Made by a program: the position numbers and the translations under genes. The notes under the pieces were generated by a model, which was not told the origin of the DNA, searched no databases, and worked only from the letters and a program-made list of their open reading frames with translations. Below are positions 25,244 through 35,403 of a stretch of 64,000 bases of DNA, one piece after another; position 1 is the stretch's first letter; the number at the start of each line of letters is the position of its first letter. Source of the stretch: Nostoc sp. FACHB-110 (GTDB lineage Bacteria; Cyanobacteriota; Cyanobacteriia; Cyanobacteriales; Nostocaceae); NCBI RefSeq assembly GCF_014697425.1, contig NZ_JACJRU010000019.1:59032-123031 (forward strand). Reading direction: 5' to 3'.

Positions 25244-27961
25244 TTAAGTCAATTTTTCTATTTGGCTTTGTTGTTCTTGAATTTGCATTAGTAAAGTCGA
25301 AATCTGTTCTTGTTGCTCCTTAATCGCTTCTATAAGAATTGGAATAAATCCTGTATAGTTAACAGATTTCATTTTGTTAGGTCCAATTTCTACCAGTTCT
25401 GGAAAGACAGTTTCTACTTCTTGAGCAATTATGCCAATTTGTGGTATTGTACTCTGCTGGCTATCTTTCCATTGAAACTCTACACCTCGTAATAAAACAA
25501 TTTTTTCTAAAGATTTCCTTAAAAGATTGATATCTTTCTTCATGCGTATATCTGAACCATTGGCAACACCACTACGACACCATAATTTCTCTGCTGCAAA
25601 ACCACCATAATAATCTTTTGGTACAGTTGGAGACTTAAGCCTCAACCAATCGTCATTTGCTTCACCATCCCCATCACCTGACAGTAGCCATTTATCACCC
25701 AACTGTAATTTGGAGGTTTTTGTAGTTCCTTTTACCTCAAGTTTTGCTGCTGGATTATTTGTGCCAATTCCCACCCCGCCAGAAGGCATCAAGGCAATAT
25801 GATCTTGTGGATCATTTGATGTGCCAATTTCTAAAGTCAACTGTTCTTTGAGTCCCGCGTCAGTGGAATCAGGGTTGCGTGAGTAATAGCGTATCCACGC
25901 TGCATCGCCGCCACCACCACCAGGATCTTTAGGGAACATAATACCGTTGTTTTCTGTGCTTCCAGCACTGGGTTGTATCGCTCCTTGGATTAATATATTC
26001 CCATTTTTTGCGATGGTTAGCTTTTGATCGCTAGCTCCATCTAATGCAAAAGAAAACGAGCCATCCCCACGAACGCCAGCATCCCAATAAGAACCGGTTT
26101 GTATTCCTCCACTACGTCCATAACGAATTGAAGCTCTGTTGTCTCTCCAAGTAATATGGGGATTAGATAACATAATCCCTGCTGCTCCACCTGCTCCAAT
26201 TGTCACATATTGAGTAGTTCCATCTCCCCATTCAGATGTCGTATTTACAACCAATTTATTCCATGAACCCGCACCACCTGTGTTAATCGTCAAATTTCCG
26301 GTAACTGTTAAACTTCCAGCCAAAGAAGAAGCTCCTGTTCCGTTAACCGTTAAATTACCTTTAATAAAAGTATTTCCGGTCTGACCTTCAACAGCAAATA
26401 AGGCATCCCAGTTAGTAGACCACAAACCAAATTCTCGACTTTGATGAAAATGAATTCCGTATCCTGCTTTTTTAAAAACTCCTCTACTAGAACCATGTTT
26501 AAGTAAACCTTCATCCCAATTTTTATTGGTATCTCTATACCAAGTTACTCTAGGCCATTCATCTTGGTCAGCATCGCTAAATCCGCCTAATTGAGCAGAT
26601 CCATTGACTGTTAAACTACCTTGAATCAACTGATTACCTTGTACATTTAATTTGTATTCACCAGGATTATTTGTACCAATGCCAACATTACCAGTATTAT
26701 TGATATACAAGGCTGTACTTTTATTTTTTTCAGATCCTACTCGGATATTTAACCCATTGTTAACATTCAACTTAGCTCCATCCCATGCTCCTTCATTATC
26801 GATGTTTGAGTAGTTATTATACAGTGCATGGTTGTAGTCTCCTGCTGTAGCTAGAAATAATGTACCGCGCTTAAGATTGTCTACTGCAAGCGATAAATTT
26901 TTTCCGGTGATATTACCACTGACGGTTAAACTATTAACAGTTAAATCACCAGTAATCGTTCCAGAGGTAATTTTATCTGCTGATAAGCTAGGAATTCGTG
27001 CAACATCTAATACGCCAGAGGTAATATTTTTTGTATCTATGGTTCCTGAAATTGTTCCAGCAACTGATAAATTACCATCTGGAGTTAATTTCATTACTTC
27101 ACTTCCAGAAACAGCGCCTCCAGAACCTGCATAAATAAATCGCAAGTTATCTTGTGGATCGTCACCCCAAGCAATTATGGCATCTTTGCGGTTATCTCCT
27201 TCATTCTTTAAACCGATAAATAGATTGTCGCTATCCCAAAAAATCTTCATCCCTTTCGTCATCCACTCACGATTTCCACCAGTATTTTTGGTGTAAGGTG
27301 TATCACCAATCGCTAATACATTTGTGACCGCACCATTACTACATTGAAAATTTCCATTTACAGTTAAATCACCCTCGATTTTTAAGCTACCTGTTAAAAC
27401 TGCTAGGTTGGGATTAGTATTTCCAGCAGAACGAAGAGTTAAAGCTTGACCACTAGAATTTGGTAGGGATAAACCTGAATATTCTCTCAAAATAGTATCA
27501 GGAGTAATGGTATTATCCTTAATGGTCAATTTTGCCAACTTGACACCATTTGCAGGAGTTGTAACTGCAAATCCTATTTTGGGATTTTCAACCCAACGAG
27601 TATTGCTATCTGCTACATCTTTTTGCTGTTGATTTTGTTTGTTTTCATCATATTGGATGTAGAGTTCACCGTCAGTAATATTCTTAAAGTCAGAAAATGT
27701 ACTTTCTTGTTTTAAAATAATCAGATTGCCATCTTTATCTATAGCCGAACCTGATGTAATTTTTACGGATTTTGAAGTTGTATCAAATTTAACTTCTATT
27801 CCTTCTATAATTCCTGAAATATGAAGACTTTGATTATAGTAGCGTTGGCGATCGCTAAAATATCTATGCTGAAGTTCAAAGTCATCTTCTAGCAAATATT
27901 GACCAGGAAAATAGTTAGGACGTTCGTTAGTAAAGTTAGTAAAATCAGTGGTGTTAGACAT
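25244..27961 (-). CDS. Tail fibre with C-terminal S74 self-cleaving chaperone
   Basis: 905 residues. Residues ~1-150 probably attach to the baseplate. A long middle part has repeated beta units of type 'LTVNGNFQ', 'SLTVNGSA', 'GNLTVNGTGASS' and 'VGIGTNNP', as in trimeric fibres. The end is a Peptidase_S74 domain with the Ser/Lys dyad in 'SDIRMKKDI' near 805, 'IGIIAQEVETVFPELV', and a C-terminal coiled coil. The domain helps trimer folding and cuts itself off. It would give the particle its receptor binding. Confidence 0.85.
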   Translation of the reverse strand: MSNTTDFTNFTNERPNYFPGQYLLEDDFELQHRYFSDRQRYYNQSLHISGIIEGIEVKFDTTSKSVKITSGSAIDKDGNLIILKQESTFSDFKNITDGELYIQYDENKQNQQQKDVADSNTRWVENPKIGFAVTTPANGVKLAKLTIKDNTITPDTILREYSGLSLPNSSGQALTLRSAGNTNPNLAVLTGSLKIEGDLTVNGNFQCSNGAVTNVLAIGDTPYTKNTGGNREWMTKGMKIFWDSDNLFIGLKNEGDNRKDAIIAWGDDPQDNLRFIYAGSGGAVSGSEVMKLTPDGNLSVAGTISGTIDTKNITSGVLDVARIPSLSADKITSGTITGDLTVNSLTVSGNITGKNLSLAVDNLKRGTLFLATAGDYNHALYNNYSNIDNEGAWDGAKLNVNNGLNIRVGSEKNKSTALYINNTGNVGIGTNNPGEYKLNVQGNQLIQGSLTVNGSAQLGGFSDADQDEWPRVTWYRDTNKNWDEGLLKHGSSRGVFKKAGYGIHFHQSREFGLWSTNWDALFAVEGQTGNTFIKGNLTVNGTGASSLAGSLTVTGNLTINTGGAGSWNKLVVNTTSEWGDGTTQYVTIGAGGAAGIMLSNPHITWRDNRASIRYGRSGGIQTGSYWDAGVRGDGSFSFALDGASDQKLTIAKNGNILIQGAIQPSAGSTENNGIMFPKDPGGGGGDAAWIRYYSRNPDSTDAGLKEQLTLEIGTSNDPQDHIALMPSGGVGIGTNNPAAKLEVKGTTKTSKLQLGDKWLLSGDGDGEANDDWLRLKSPTVPKDYYGGFAAEKLWCRSGVANGSDIRMKKDINLLRKSLEKIVLLRGVEFQWKDSQQSTIPQIGIIAQEVETVFPELVEIGPNKMKSVNYTGFIPILIEAIKEQQEQISTLLMQIQEQQSQIEKLT

Positions 27962-29621
27962 GGTTTTCTCCTTGAAATTTTTTTTCTATTTGACTACTTG
28001 TTCCTAAAATAGTTGGTATTGTTTGTGCAACAATTTTTCCTTGGTCATTATGTATGGTTTCATACATAATTTCTCCTTTATCATTGACCCAGCAAATTTG
28101 TAAAATATCTTCCAGTGGAACGGCTGCAAGATGAAAGGTTTGCTCTAGTAACTTATAAGTAGATAAACGCTGATTTAAGTTGAAAGATACTTGAACAATT
28201 ACTTTGCCGACAATCTCAGCGTTGTTAAGATTTTTGATAGTTACTGCTAACTTATCTATAGTTTGCAGAAATTGTTGGTAGGAGAGGACGCGCTTAATTG
28301 TAATTTTATTACTATCTATAATGGTTGCTGGTGTTAATAAATGAAAATCAGATAAATCATCTTGCAGGCGCACTGTAATTTTATTGAGTAAATCTGTGGT
28401 GATGGTATCCGGTTTGGTAATTTCCACAATAGCGGCAAGTTCTAGCTTTTCAATCAGCGCAATTATATTAGGTTGTAATTCTTGAATTTTTGGTGGTTCA
28501 AATATCTGAAAGCTATAGGGTTTAGTCCAAACATATTCTGTCAACTTCATCCCCGGTTGTTTCGATTTACTAGCTGGTTGAAAAATTGTATTACCAGCAA
28601 TAATTTCTTTTTTTTCATTTTGAATGCAAATTTTGAGAACTGGTGATAACTGTACATCATTTTCCGCTACAAGTATATTTTCAAAGTCCTTATCATTGAT
28701 TGAAAAATGTAGCTTCACAGTTAAATTACCAATAAACTGTTTATCGATTCGATTTGATAGTGTTACATTAAATCCAGCTAGGTTTTCTTGTAAATTCTGA
28801 TAAGTTAAATTTTGTTTAACAGAAAAAAATTGATCGCTAACAATAATTTCCGGTGAGTAAGGAGTAATAATTTTTGAGTTCCCTTGAATTTGAACAACTA
28901 GCTGTTTAGCCAATTGGGTAATAGGAACACTATTAACGTTATTGGGTGTAATTGTAACTTCTATAGCAAATTTTTGATTTAATGGCGGTGCAAATAATTT
29001 GAAATAATAAGCAACGTACGATTGCTTAGTTAGCTGCATCGTTGGTACAAGAATTTTTAAGCTATAAAATGTATGTGCTGGTTTTTCTTGGTCAATAATT
29101 GCTTTGGCAATTTTAGCCTGTCGCCAATACTTATCAGGATCGCGGTCATTTAAAGTTAGTTGAACTTGAAAATAATTAGGAAAATTTTCAAATTCATCGA
29201 AGACATCAACTGTTTTACCAAATCCAGATTTTTCTAAATAAATTTGCAATGTTTCGATTAATCCTTGCTTTGTACCCCGTAATTGATACAGAGGAACAAT
29301 TTGTTGAATAAACTCTCTTTTAACTTGTTCTGGCCAATCGTCTCGTAAACTTAAGGCTACCCAACTTGCTAACCAAGGTAAAAATTCTTCTGGGGTATCT
29401 CTCGGATTGAAATAAAGGTGAATATTATCAATAATTTCTTCTAATCCTGGAATGTCTTGGGTATTAGCTGTAATAATTTGCTCTTTGCTAGGGCTTTCAC
29501 TTAAGCCACTGAGAATTTTTTCAAAACCCAGCAAAAATTTCCCAATAAAAATATCTTTTTGGAGAATTGCTGGTAAATATTGATGATAGTTACTAACTAA
29601 TTCAAATTGGTTTAAGTTCAT
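27954..29621 (-). CDS. Tail protein I (gpI)-like baseplate protein
   Basis: 555 residues. The N-terminal ~190 residues fit the P2 gpI family: 'FLPWLASWVALSLRDDWPE' and 'IVPLYQLRGTKQGLIETL'. The rest consists of two beta-rich segments with similar layout ('AIEVTITPNNVNSVPITQLA' and 'ITVRLQDDLSDFHLL'), probably fibre-holding extensions. It overlaps the fibre start by 8 nt and the baseplate gene upstream by 20 nt. It matches the position of Afp12/Pvc12. Confidence 0.8.
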   Translation of the reverse strand: MNLNQFELVSNYHQYLPAILQKDIFIGKFLLGFEKILSGLSESPSKEQIITANTQDIPGLEEIIDNIHLYFNPRDTPEEFLPWLASWVALSLRDDWPEQVKREFIQQIVPLYQLRGTKQGLIETLQIYLEKSGFGKTVDVFDEFENFPNYFQVQLTLNDRDPDKYWRQAKIAKAIIDQEKPAHTFYSLKILVPTMQLTKQSYVAYYFKLFAPPLNQKFAIEVTITPNNVNSVPITQLAKQLVVQIQGNSKIITPYSPEIIVSDQFFSVKQNLTYQNLQENLAGFNVTLSNRIDKQFIGNLTVKLHFSINDKDFENILVAENDVQLSPVLKICIQNEKKEIIAGNTIFQPASKSKQPGMKLTEYVWTKPYSFQIFEPPKIQELQPNIIALIEKLELAAIVEITKPDTITTDLLNKITVRLQDDLSDFHLLTPATIIDSNKITIKRVLSYQQFLQTIDKLAVTIKNLNNAEIVGKVIVQVSFNLNQRLSTYKLLEQTFHLAAVPLEDILQICWVNDKGEIMYETIHNDQGKIVAQTIPTILGTSSQIEKKFQGENHV

Positions 29622-30540
29622 TGCTAAATGCTACCAATATTTTAAATTTACTATTGTTAATATCGAATTTAACTAACTGATTATCTTGTAAATAAACGTC
29701 AGATTCAGACTGATTAATTTTTAGGGCTTTGACATAATCTACACCCTCTAAATCATCTAATAACTTATATAATGCTGAACGATATACACTTTGACCAAAA
29801 GGCCATCCTTTTCCCTGCCAATATTTTTGTGAATTCAGAGGTTCAAAAAACATCTCTACTTCTTTTTCTGCCTGTTTTCTGACATTTTCTGGTTTGGCAC
29901 CATCCTGAAGCACTAAATTTGCATCTATAGTTAAAGATACATAATCAGCTTCTACGATATGTAGGCGTGTAGTTAAAAGCTTACGTCCGTTGAGAAAGTC
30001 TAATAATTTTTGATATTTATTTTTTTGCTGATTTTCTTTGCTATTATTTTCGGGAACTACTACTAAACTAATATGCCCCTTAGCAGAAGTTGCATTTGAC
30101 TCTAAATTTCGAGATGCTAGACATTTAACTCGTGCAATTTTTACAGCATCAGCATTATGTAATTTATTCCAATCCACAAGTACCAGATTTTCAAAATCTT
30201 CTGGGGTAACGGCTCGATAAACTTGGCGTAATTTTAATAAGGTATTCTGAATTTCGGATTGCAAAATTTGTTGTCGCTCTTGGTTAGGAATATTAATAGG
30301 TAACTGCCACGATTCTTCTCTCAGTAAATTCACAAAACTGACATAATTTTCATCAGTAATTTGATTTACTCTATAGAGAACCATTTCTGTTAACCATGCC
30401 AATAATTCAATCAGAATAATTCCCGTATCTGTAGGATTATGATCTGTCCAGTCTGGATATTCTAAAGGAATCTGAGCAATTGCCTCTTCCACTAAGTCGT
30501 TATAAGTGCGATCGTCAAGGTTGGGTAAGGGTAAAGCCAC
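29602..30540 (-). CDS. Baseplate J-like wedge protein, 312 aa
   Basis: N-terminal signature 'LPLPNLDDRTYNDLVEEA', then 'DWTDHNPTDTGIILIELLAWLTEM', typical of baseplate assembly proteins of CIS. A J-like core follows with 'RAVTPEDFENLVL' and 'LHIVEADYVSLTID'. It is shorter than the neighbouring 1241-residue J protein; together they form the heterodimeric wedge seen in contractile tails. Overlaps its downstream neighbour by 20 nt. Confidence 0.8.
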   Translation of the reverse strand: MALPLPNLDDRTYNDLVEEAIAQIPLEYPDWTDHNPTDTGIILIELLAWLTEMVLYRVNQITDENYVSFVNLLREESWQLPINIPNQERQQILQSEIQNTLLKLRQVYRAVTPEDFENLVLVDWNKLHNADAVKIARVKCLASRNLESNATSAKGHISLVVVPENNSKENQQKNKYQKLLDFLNGRKLLTTRLHIVEADYVSLTIDANLVLQDGAKPENVRKQAEKEVEMFFEPLNSQKYWQGKGWPFGQSVYRSALYKLLDDLEGVDYVKALKINQSESDVYLQDNQLVKFDINNSKFKILVAFSNELKPI

Positions 30541-30577
30541 TTTTTTTCCTCCGCAGTCAAAATCATCAATTTAAAAG

Positions 30578-33500
30578 TTAGCTAAGATTGATGTTGTGTT
30601 GCCCAGAATAAATTACACAATCAGCACTCAATGATGAATCGGTGTCTTTTGGAACTAACTCCACCGAATTAACATGATCCACTCCCGGAATAGATTGAAT
30701 AATGGCGTAAATATCTGATTCTTTTGGGTAACGTCCAAATTGCCATCCCTCCCCTCTTCCGCCGGTTAAGGGATGGAGAAAAGTTTCTAAGCGTTGTCTA
30801 ACACTGTTTCTCACCAAGTCTGCGCTTTCAAGAGACACAGGAGTTATAGTTGCAGTTACAGTAACTTCTTGCCATTTTGGGGCTGTCACTAATAAATCTA
30901 CCGTCGCTGCACAACGAGAACGGATATAGGTTTCGACTTGCTCTAGCAAAGCTAAACTAGGGGTTGGTTGGCGATCGCTACTATGGGGCAAAATAATCAA
31001 TTTAACTTGTCCTGCACGCTGGTTAATTTCCTCGATTTTTTTGCGAATTTCTGGCGATTTATCTGCAAATGATACATCTGCTTTGGTAGGTTCTAGCCAA
31101 AAGTCTTCTGTCAATGAACTAAAATTCACCGTCATCAGATCTGGTGTAATCACTTTCACCCTTGCTACCTCTGTAGAAGCTTCATAAGCCAAGTCTGCAA
31201 AATCCTCAATAGTGACAGCGCGATCGCGGTGACGTAATTGCTTTGGTACTCGTTGCTTGAGACGATCTAAAGTTTCCTGTTCAGCCCCACCTGCTGCTGC
31301 TTCCAGGTTAATTACCCGATCAATATAGGGAATAGTAGTTTTCAATTGGCTAATGGTTTGTGCAGAGACGTTACCCTGTTTACCTCCTCCAGTTCGATAA
31401 AAAGACAGGCGAATATTATTACGTCCTCTCGGGGGAATCATCCCAGCTTGTCCATTCCCAAAGCGAATTTCCCCAGTTTGACGATCCAAAATATAATGGC
31501 GATCGCTCGCACTAGAACCGTAAAAATCTGGTACTTCCTGCCAAACTACCCAAATCTCTTCAATTTCTCCTAAATTATCTCGAATTACTTTGACGAGATC
31601 GGGTTCTATTTGGGAAGGAATGTTGACTTCTTGGACTTCTAACTGCTGTCCTGACAAAATAGGAGTATTTTTGGCAACAAAAACCTGATTTGCTTCGTAG
31701 TTACTTGAACCTAAAACTTCTGCTTGTAAACTAATTGCTTGAACTGCCCAAGTAGTATTAGTTAACAAGCGACGTAGACGAGGTTTAACCCGAAAATTAC
31801 CTGCAACCCAACGCACTCGTAACCAATATAATTGTTTTCCAAAGGTTTCTTTCTGACTAAAGTCTGCGGGAGCAACAAATTGAATCAAACCTCGTTGAAA
31901 AAATGCCTGAGTTTCATCTTTTACTCCTAACCTTTGCCAACCAAAGGTGCTAGAATAATCCCAAACTAATTGAGGTTTTTCTAACAGATTATTATCTGAT
32001 AATTCATTTGGTAATGGTGGCTCGACTTGAGCATAAAGAGTAACTGTTTTATTCTCGAATGATTGATCAAATCCGAGATAGAGAGTAGGTTCTTTATCTT
32101 CGGTTATTACAAATGGTTGAAATGATTGTTGTGGTTGTACATAAGTATAGATAAAATCATTCTCAGCAGAATAAATAGCCTGTTCTTTTACAGTAAAATC
32201 GTAGCTTAATTTTAATGACTTAATCAGAGGCGGATCGTAAGTTTGTGGGATTGTCTCAATCAGTATTGCCTTACGCATAATACGAGTTCCTACCTCTAAA
32301 CTGCTGTTCAAAGTTGGGGTGTTTAGGATCAGTTTATTATTCTCTGGCTTTTCTTTAATTTGATTTTCTTCTGAAAATCCCTTATTTAAAGGGATAATCC
32401 GAATTTTATCACCCTGTTTAAATAAATCGATAGTATCAACTTCAATTTCGCTGACAGTTGCTGTAGTTGCCTTTTTAATAACTGCTAAATCATCATAAAT
32501 AGGATATGTACGCTCACTTGCGGCTTTGCCATAATGACCATCAATGATGCGTGCGCGAATCCAATAACGAGTTTTTCCATTCACGCTACTAGGAGAAGGG
32601 AGATTTTTTTCTGGGAATTGTAAAGTTGCCTGGATAGTATTTTTATTAGTAAACTGAAGTGCTGAAAAATCTGCTATCCAGCTTATTTGATTATTATTAG
32701 CTGTAGCTGCTATTTCTTCCCATACTTGACCGTTGCCAATTTCCCAACTAATTTTTAAATTACTTGTATTGATAGGCTTACGACTTAAAATTATATCAAA
32801 TGTAACCTTGACATTCGGCTTAATAAATGTGTCATGTAAAGCTATATAAAATGTATCATTAAGTTCCGGTTGTTCACCAAAAGGATAGAAATCTTTGCTG
32901 ATATCTAAAGGAGTAGCATTAAATAAGCAAACTTCCGGAATTAAATTAGATTGTGTGACTGTTATACTACCTTGAATATTAGTAACTTGAGGTAAATTGC
33001 CAGACAGAGAGGATATATTAGTTAAACTGGCTTGCAAGCATCTTGCTGTTTGTTCGTTTATTTTATAAAAACTTGGAATAGGTAAATTAGTAAAAATAAA
33101 TTGATTATTTTCATATTTTGGGCTATGTTCTAGTTTTTCCCATTGAGAACCATCCCAATAAGACCAATTCAGGGGTAGATTTTGAAATTGATTGGTGCTA
33201 TCAACAATAGTTAGTTTTAGTTGTTTTAATTCTGGTAAATTAAAAATTTCCGGACAACTTATATAAAGAGAATGGGGAATCGGGCGATCGCCAGTAAAAG
33301 CTAAGAAGGCTGCATCTTTTTTGCCTGTGGCTTCCAAAGTGCGCTCCGCGTAGCGGATCTCGGAGAGATCGCTATACTTATCCTGACTGGGTTCGCGCAC
33401 GAATACTGCTTTTAATTCCGTCGTTGTGACAACCAGTTCCCGATCCGTTTCAAATACGATTTCCTCATCTGAACCCTCTGCGGGTGGTGCAGAAATTTGA

Positions 33501-34303
33501 GTATGAGCAGGAACTAAGCCATCTGTGGGACTTCCTTCTGCTAAATAAAAGGTTAAAGGAACTTTCGCTGGTTGAGGGGGTTTGAGTTCTCCGCCGATTA
33601 AATCTAGGAAAGCCAGGAAATTTTTTTCAGGAACTTGGTTGAGGCGATCGCTTACCACCTTCAGCATCTTAGCAAAGATGCGAATCAAAGCTTGACCAAC
33701 ATCAGTTTCTACCTTAACCTTGACCTTGACTCTTCCAAGTTGTTCAATTTTTTTAGCTAGATATTCATCTATTACTGTACCTGATTTAATATCACTGCCT
33801 ATGTCTTCTGCTAATGTTCGAGCAATCCAGTTTTTTCGCTCAACTTCAATAATACTAGGTGGTTGTACCTTAATTTTTACTTGCTTCAACCCATCAATTT
33901 GACTAATCTTTTGCGCTAAGGTTCCATCTATGAGAGTATTTCTCGTTGCTAGTAATACTTCTACTGGCTTGTTTTCCTTAATTTTAACAATGCTTTGAGC
34001 AATTTCTTCAGTAACTAATGTACCTTTTTTGATAAAAATATTACTTAAATCAACGTCTTCATTGAGAATTTTACCGACTAAATTAGCAATTTTTGGTTCA
34101 ACTTTAATCGGAATATTTTCATTTAGAATAAGACCAGATAACAATTCAGACTTTGAATCAATTTCTATTGCTCCAGGGGGCTTCCATCCTCCTTTTGGTT
34201 CTTTTATGCCATTGGTATAATCTTCAGCAAATGCTTCGATTTGCCGAACAATCTCCTCATAAGTACGCTGGTCAATTTTGGGAGGTAAAGAAGTCATAAA
34301 CAA
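30578..34303 (-). CDS. Large baseplate J-like wedge protein (Afp11 type) with extra N-terminal repeats
   Basis: 1241 residues. The first ~40 residues have 'PKIDQRTYEEIVRQIEAFAE'. Residues ~45-215 are an insertion with two or three repeats of type 'GKILNEDV…GTLVTEEIAQSI' and 'ARTLAEDIGSDIKSGTVID', resembling the beta-prime RNA polymerase repeat fold. A long middle region of beta sandwiches precedes the J core ('DRQTGEIRFGNGQAGMIPP', 'DRAVTIEDFADLAYEAS') and a C-terminal 'DIYAIIQSIPGVDHVNSVEL'. It should form the wedge ring of the baseplate. Confidence 0.85.
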   Translation of the reverse strand: MFMTSLPPKIDQRTYEEIVRQIEAFAEDYTNGIKEPKGGWKPPGAIEIDSKSELLSGLILNENIPIKVEPKIANLVGKILNEDVDLSNIFIKKGTLVTEEIAQSIVKIKENKPVEVLLATRNTLIDGTLAQKISQIDGLKQVKIKVQPPSIIEVERKNWIARTLAEDIGSDIKSGTVIDEYLAKKIEQLGRVKVKVKVETDVGQALIRIFAKMLKVVSDRLNQVPEKNFLAFLDLIGGELKPPQPAKVPLTFYLAEGSPTDGLVPAHTQISAPPAEGSDEEIVFETDRELVVTTTELKAVFVREPSQDKYSDLSEIRYAERTLEATGKKDAAFLAFTGDRPIPHSLYISCPEIFNLPELKQLKLTIVDSTNQFQNLPLNWSYWDGSQWEKLEHSPKYENNQFIFTNLPIPSFYKINEQTARCLQASLTNISSLSGNLPQVTNIQGSITVTQSNLIPEVCLFNATPLDISKDFYPFGEQPELNDTFYIALHDTFIKPNVKVTFDIILSRKPINTSNLKISWEIGNGQVWEEIAATANNNQISWIADFSALQFTNKNTIQATLQFPEKNLPSPSSVNGKTRYWIRARIIDGHYGKAASERTYPIYDDLAVIKKATTATVSEIEVDTIDLFKQGDKIRIIPLNKGFSEENQIKEKPENNKLILNTPTLNSSLEVGTRIMRKAILIETIPQTYDPPLIKSLKLSYDFTVKEQAIYSAENDFIYTYVQPQQSFQPFVITEDKEPTLYLGFDQSFENKTVTLYAQVEPPLPNELSDNNLLEKPQLVWDYSSTFGWQRLGVKDETQAFFQRGLIQFVAPADFSQKETFGKQLYWLRVRWVAGNFRVKPRLRRLLTNTTWAVQAISLQAEVLGSSNYEANQVFVAKNTPILSGQQLEVQEVNIPSQIEPDLVKVIRDNLGEIEEIWVVWQEVPDFYGSSASDRHYILDRQTGEIRFGNGQAGMIPPRGRNNIRLSFYRTGGGKQGNVSAQTISQLKTTIPYIDRVINLEAAAGGAEQETLDRLKQRVPKQLRHRDRAVTIEDFADLAYEASTEVARVKVITPDLMTVNFSSLTEDFWLEPTKADVSFADKSPEIRKKIEEINQRAGQVKLIILPHSSDRQPTPSLALLEQVETYIRSRCAATVDLLVTAPKWQEVTVTATITPVSLESADLVRNSVRQRLETFLHPLTGGRGEGWQFGRYPKESDIYAIIQSIPGVDHVNSVELVPKDTDSSLSADCVIYSGQHNINLS

Positions 34304-34690
34304 TCACTGTATATAAAAAGGATAAACCAAATTAAAAATATTATTTGTTGTGCGAATTTGATAATTTATTTGAATTAAAATCACATTTGGTTGACTTGGA
34401 TCAGGAATTGCATCCACATCTAAAACATCAATGCGAGGTTCCCATTCAATTAAGGCATCTTTGACATCACTGACAATTTGCCCAATTGTTCCTAAACTAT
34501 TAGGGGCAAAGACCTTTTCGTGAATATCACAGCCAAAATCAGGACGCATAATCCGTTCCCCTTTAGCTGTACTCAGAATCATCCAAATTGAGTTACTCAC
34601 AGCAGTTTCATATCGTGCCATCTCAATTTGACCCTGTTCATCTTTAATAATGGGTAGAGTCCATCCTATGCCTAAAAAATCAATTTCCAT
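34304..34690 (-). CDS. gp25-like baseplate protein
   Basis: 128 residues of the GPW/gp25 family: 'FGCDIHEKVFAP' and 'ALIEWEPRIDVLDVDAIPD'. In T4 and CIS particles gp25 joins the wedges to the sheath and starts sheath assembly. Its stop adjoins the start of the big J protein and its start overlaps the spike gene stop by one base. Length normal. Confidence 0.9.
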   Translation of the reverse strand: MEIDFLGIGWTLPIIKDEQGQIEMARYETAVSNSIWMILSTAKGERIMRPDFGCDIHEKVFAPNSLGTIGQIVSDVKDALIEWEPRIDVLDVDAIPDPSQPNVILIQINYQIRTTNNIFNLVYPFYIQ

Positions 34691-35403
34691 TACATCACCT
34701 CTAAAGCACCATCATTGACTTTAACTCCGGCTGCACATTTAATTTCTAAACCAGATTTGGCTTCTAATTCATACTTTTGATTAGCTTGAATGATACAGTT
34801 TTTACCTGCTGTCAATTGATAATTTTCTTGGGTTTTGATTTGCAAATTTTTACATTCAAGGGAAATATCATTATCGCTACTTTTTAATATAATTTTTCCT
34901 TTAGTGGCAATAGTTAAATCTTTCTCAACTTGAATATTCATGTTATTCTCTTTAGAATTAAACACAATTTTATTTTTACCAGTCTTGTCTTGAATAATAA
35001 TTTGTTCTTCCCCATCAGTATCATCTAAAATAATCTGATGACCACTGCGAGACTTAATAATCCTTTGATTGTTTTTGCCATCATCATTTTTACCAGGTGG
35101 TTTATCTTGACCATTCCATAAAGCACCTAAAATGTAAGGGAAATGAATATCACCGTGTTCAAAAGCAACTAAAACTTCATCATCTACTTCTGGCAAAAAA
35201 TAAATACCACGGTCATTTCCTGCCATTGGGGTTAAGACTCTTGACCAGCTACTTTCTTCTGCGTTAGATAAGTAAGGAAATTTTAATTTGACTCGTCCCT
35301 CTTTCTTTGGATCTTGATTGTTAGTTACTATACCAACTGTTACTCCATACAAACGAGTATTATCTTGATTGTGATTATTTATTAACAAATCTAATCCATT
35401 CAT
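34690..35403 (-). CDS. Spike protein (VgrG C-terminal part / gpV-like)
   Basis: 237 residues. OB-fold of gp5/VgrG: 'YGVTVGIVTNNQDPKKEGRV', 'PEVDDEVLVAFEHGDIHFP' and 'YILGALWNGQDKPP'. The end is a beta-helix with short repeats ('NNMNIQVEKDLTIATKGKII') that forms the needle. The start overlaps the hub gene stop by 4 nt. In many CIS hub and spike are one VgrG chain; here they are two. Confidence 0.88.
   Translation of the reverse strand: MNGLDLLINNHNQDNTRLYGVTVGIVTNNQDPKKEGRVKLKFPYLSNAEESSWSRVLTPMAGNDRGIYFLPEVDDEVLVAFEHGDIHFPYILGALWNGQDKPPGKNDDGKNNQRIIKSRSGHQIILDDTDGEEQIIIQDKTGKNKIVFNSKENNMNIQVEKDLTIATKGKIILKSSDNDISLECKNLQIKTQENYQLTAGKNCIIQANQKYELEAKSGLEIKCAAGVKVNDGALEVM

Noticed and set aside
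25244..27961. Repeated GNLTVNG units as a sign of an adhesin or autotransporter
   Set aside because: No signal peptide or barrel; the S74 end and operon place fit a tail fibre.
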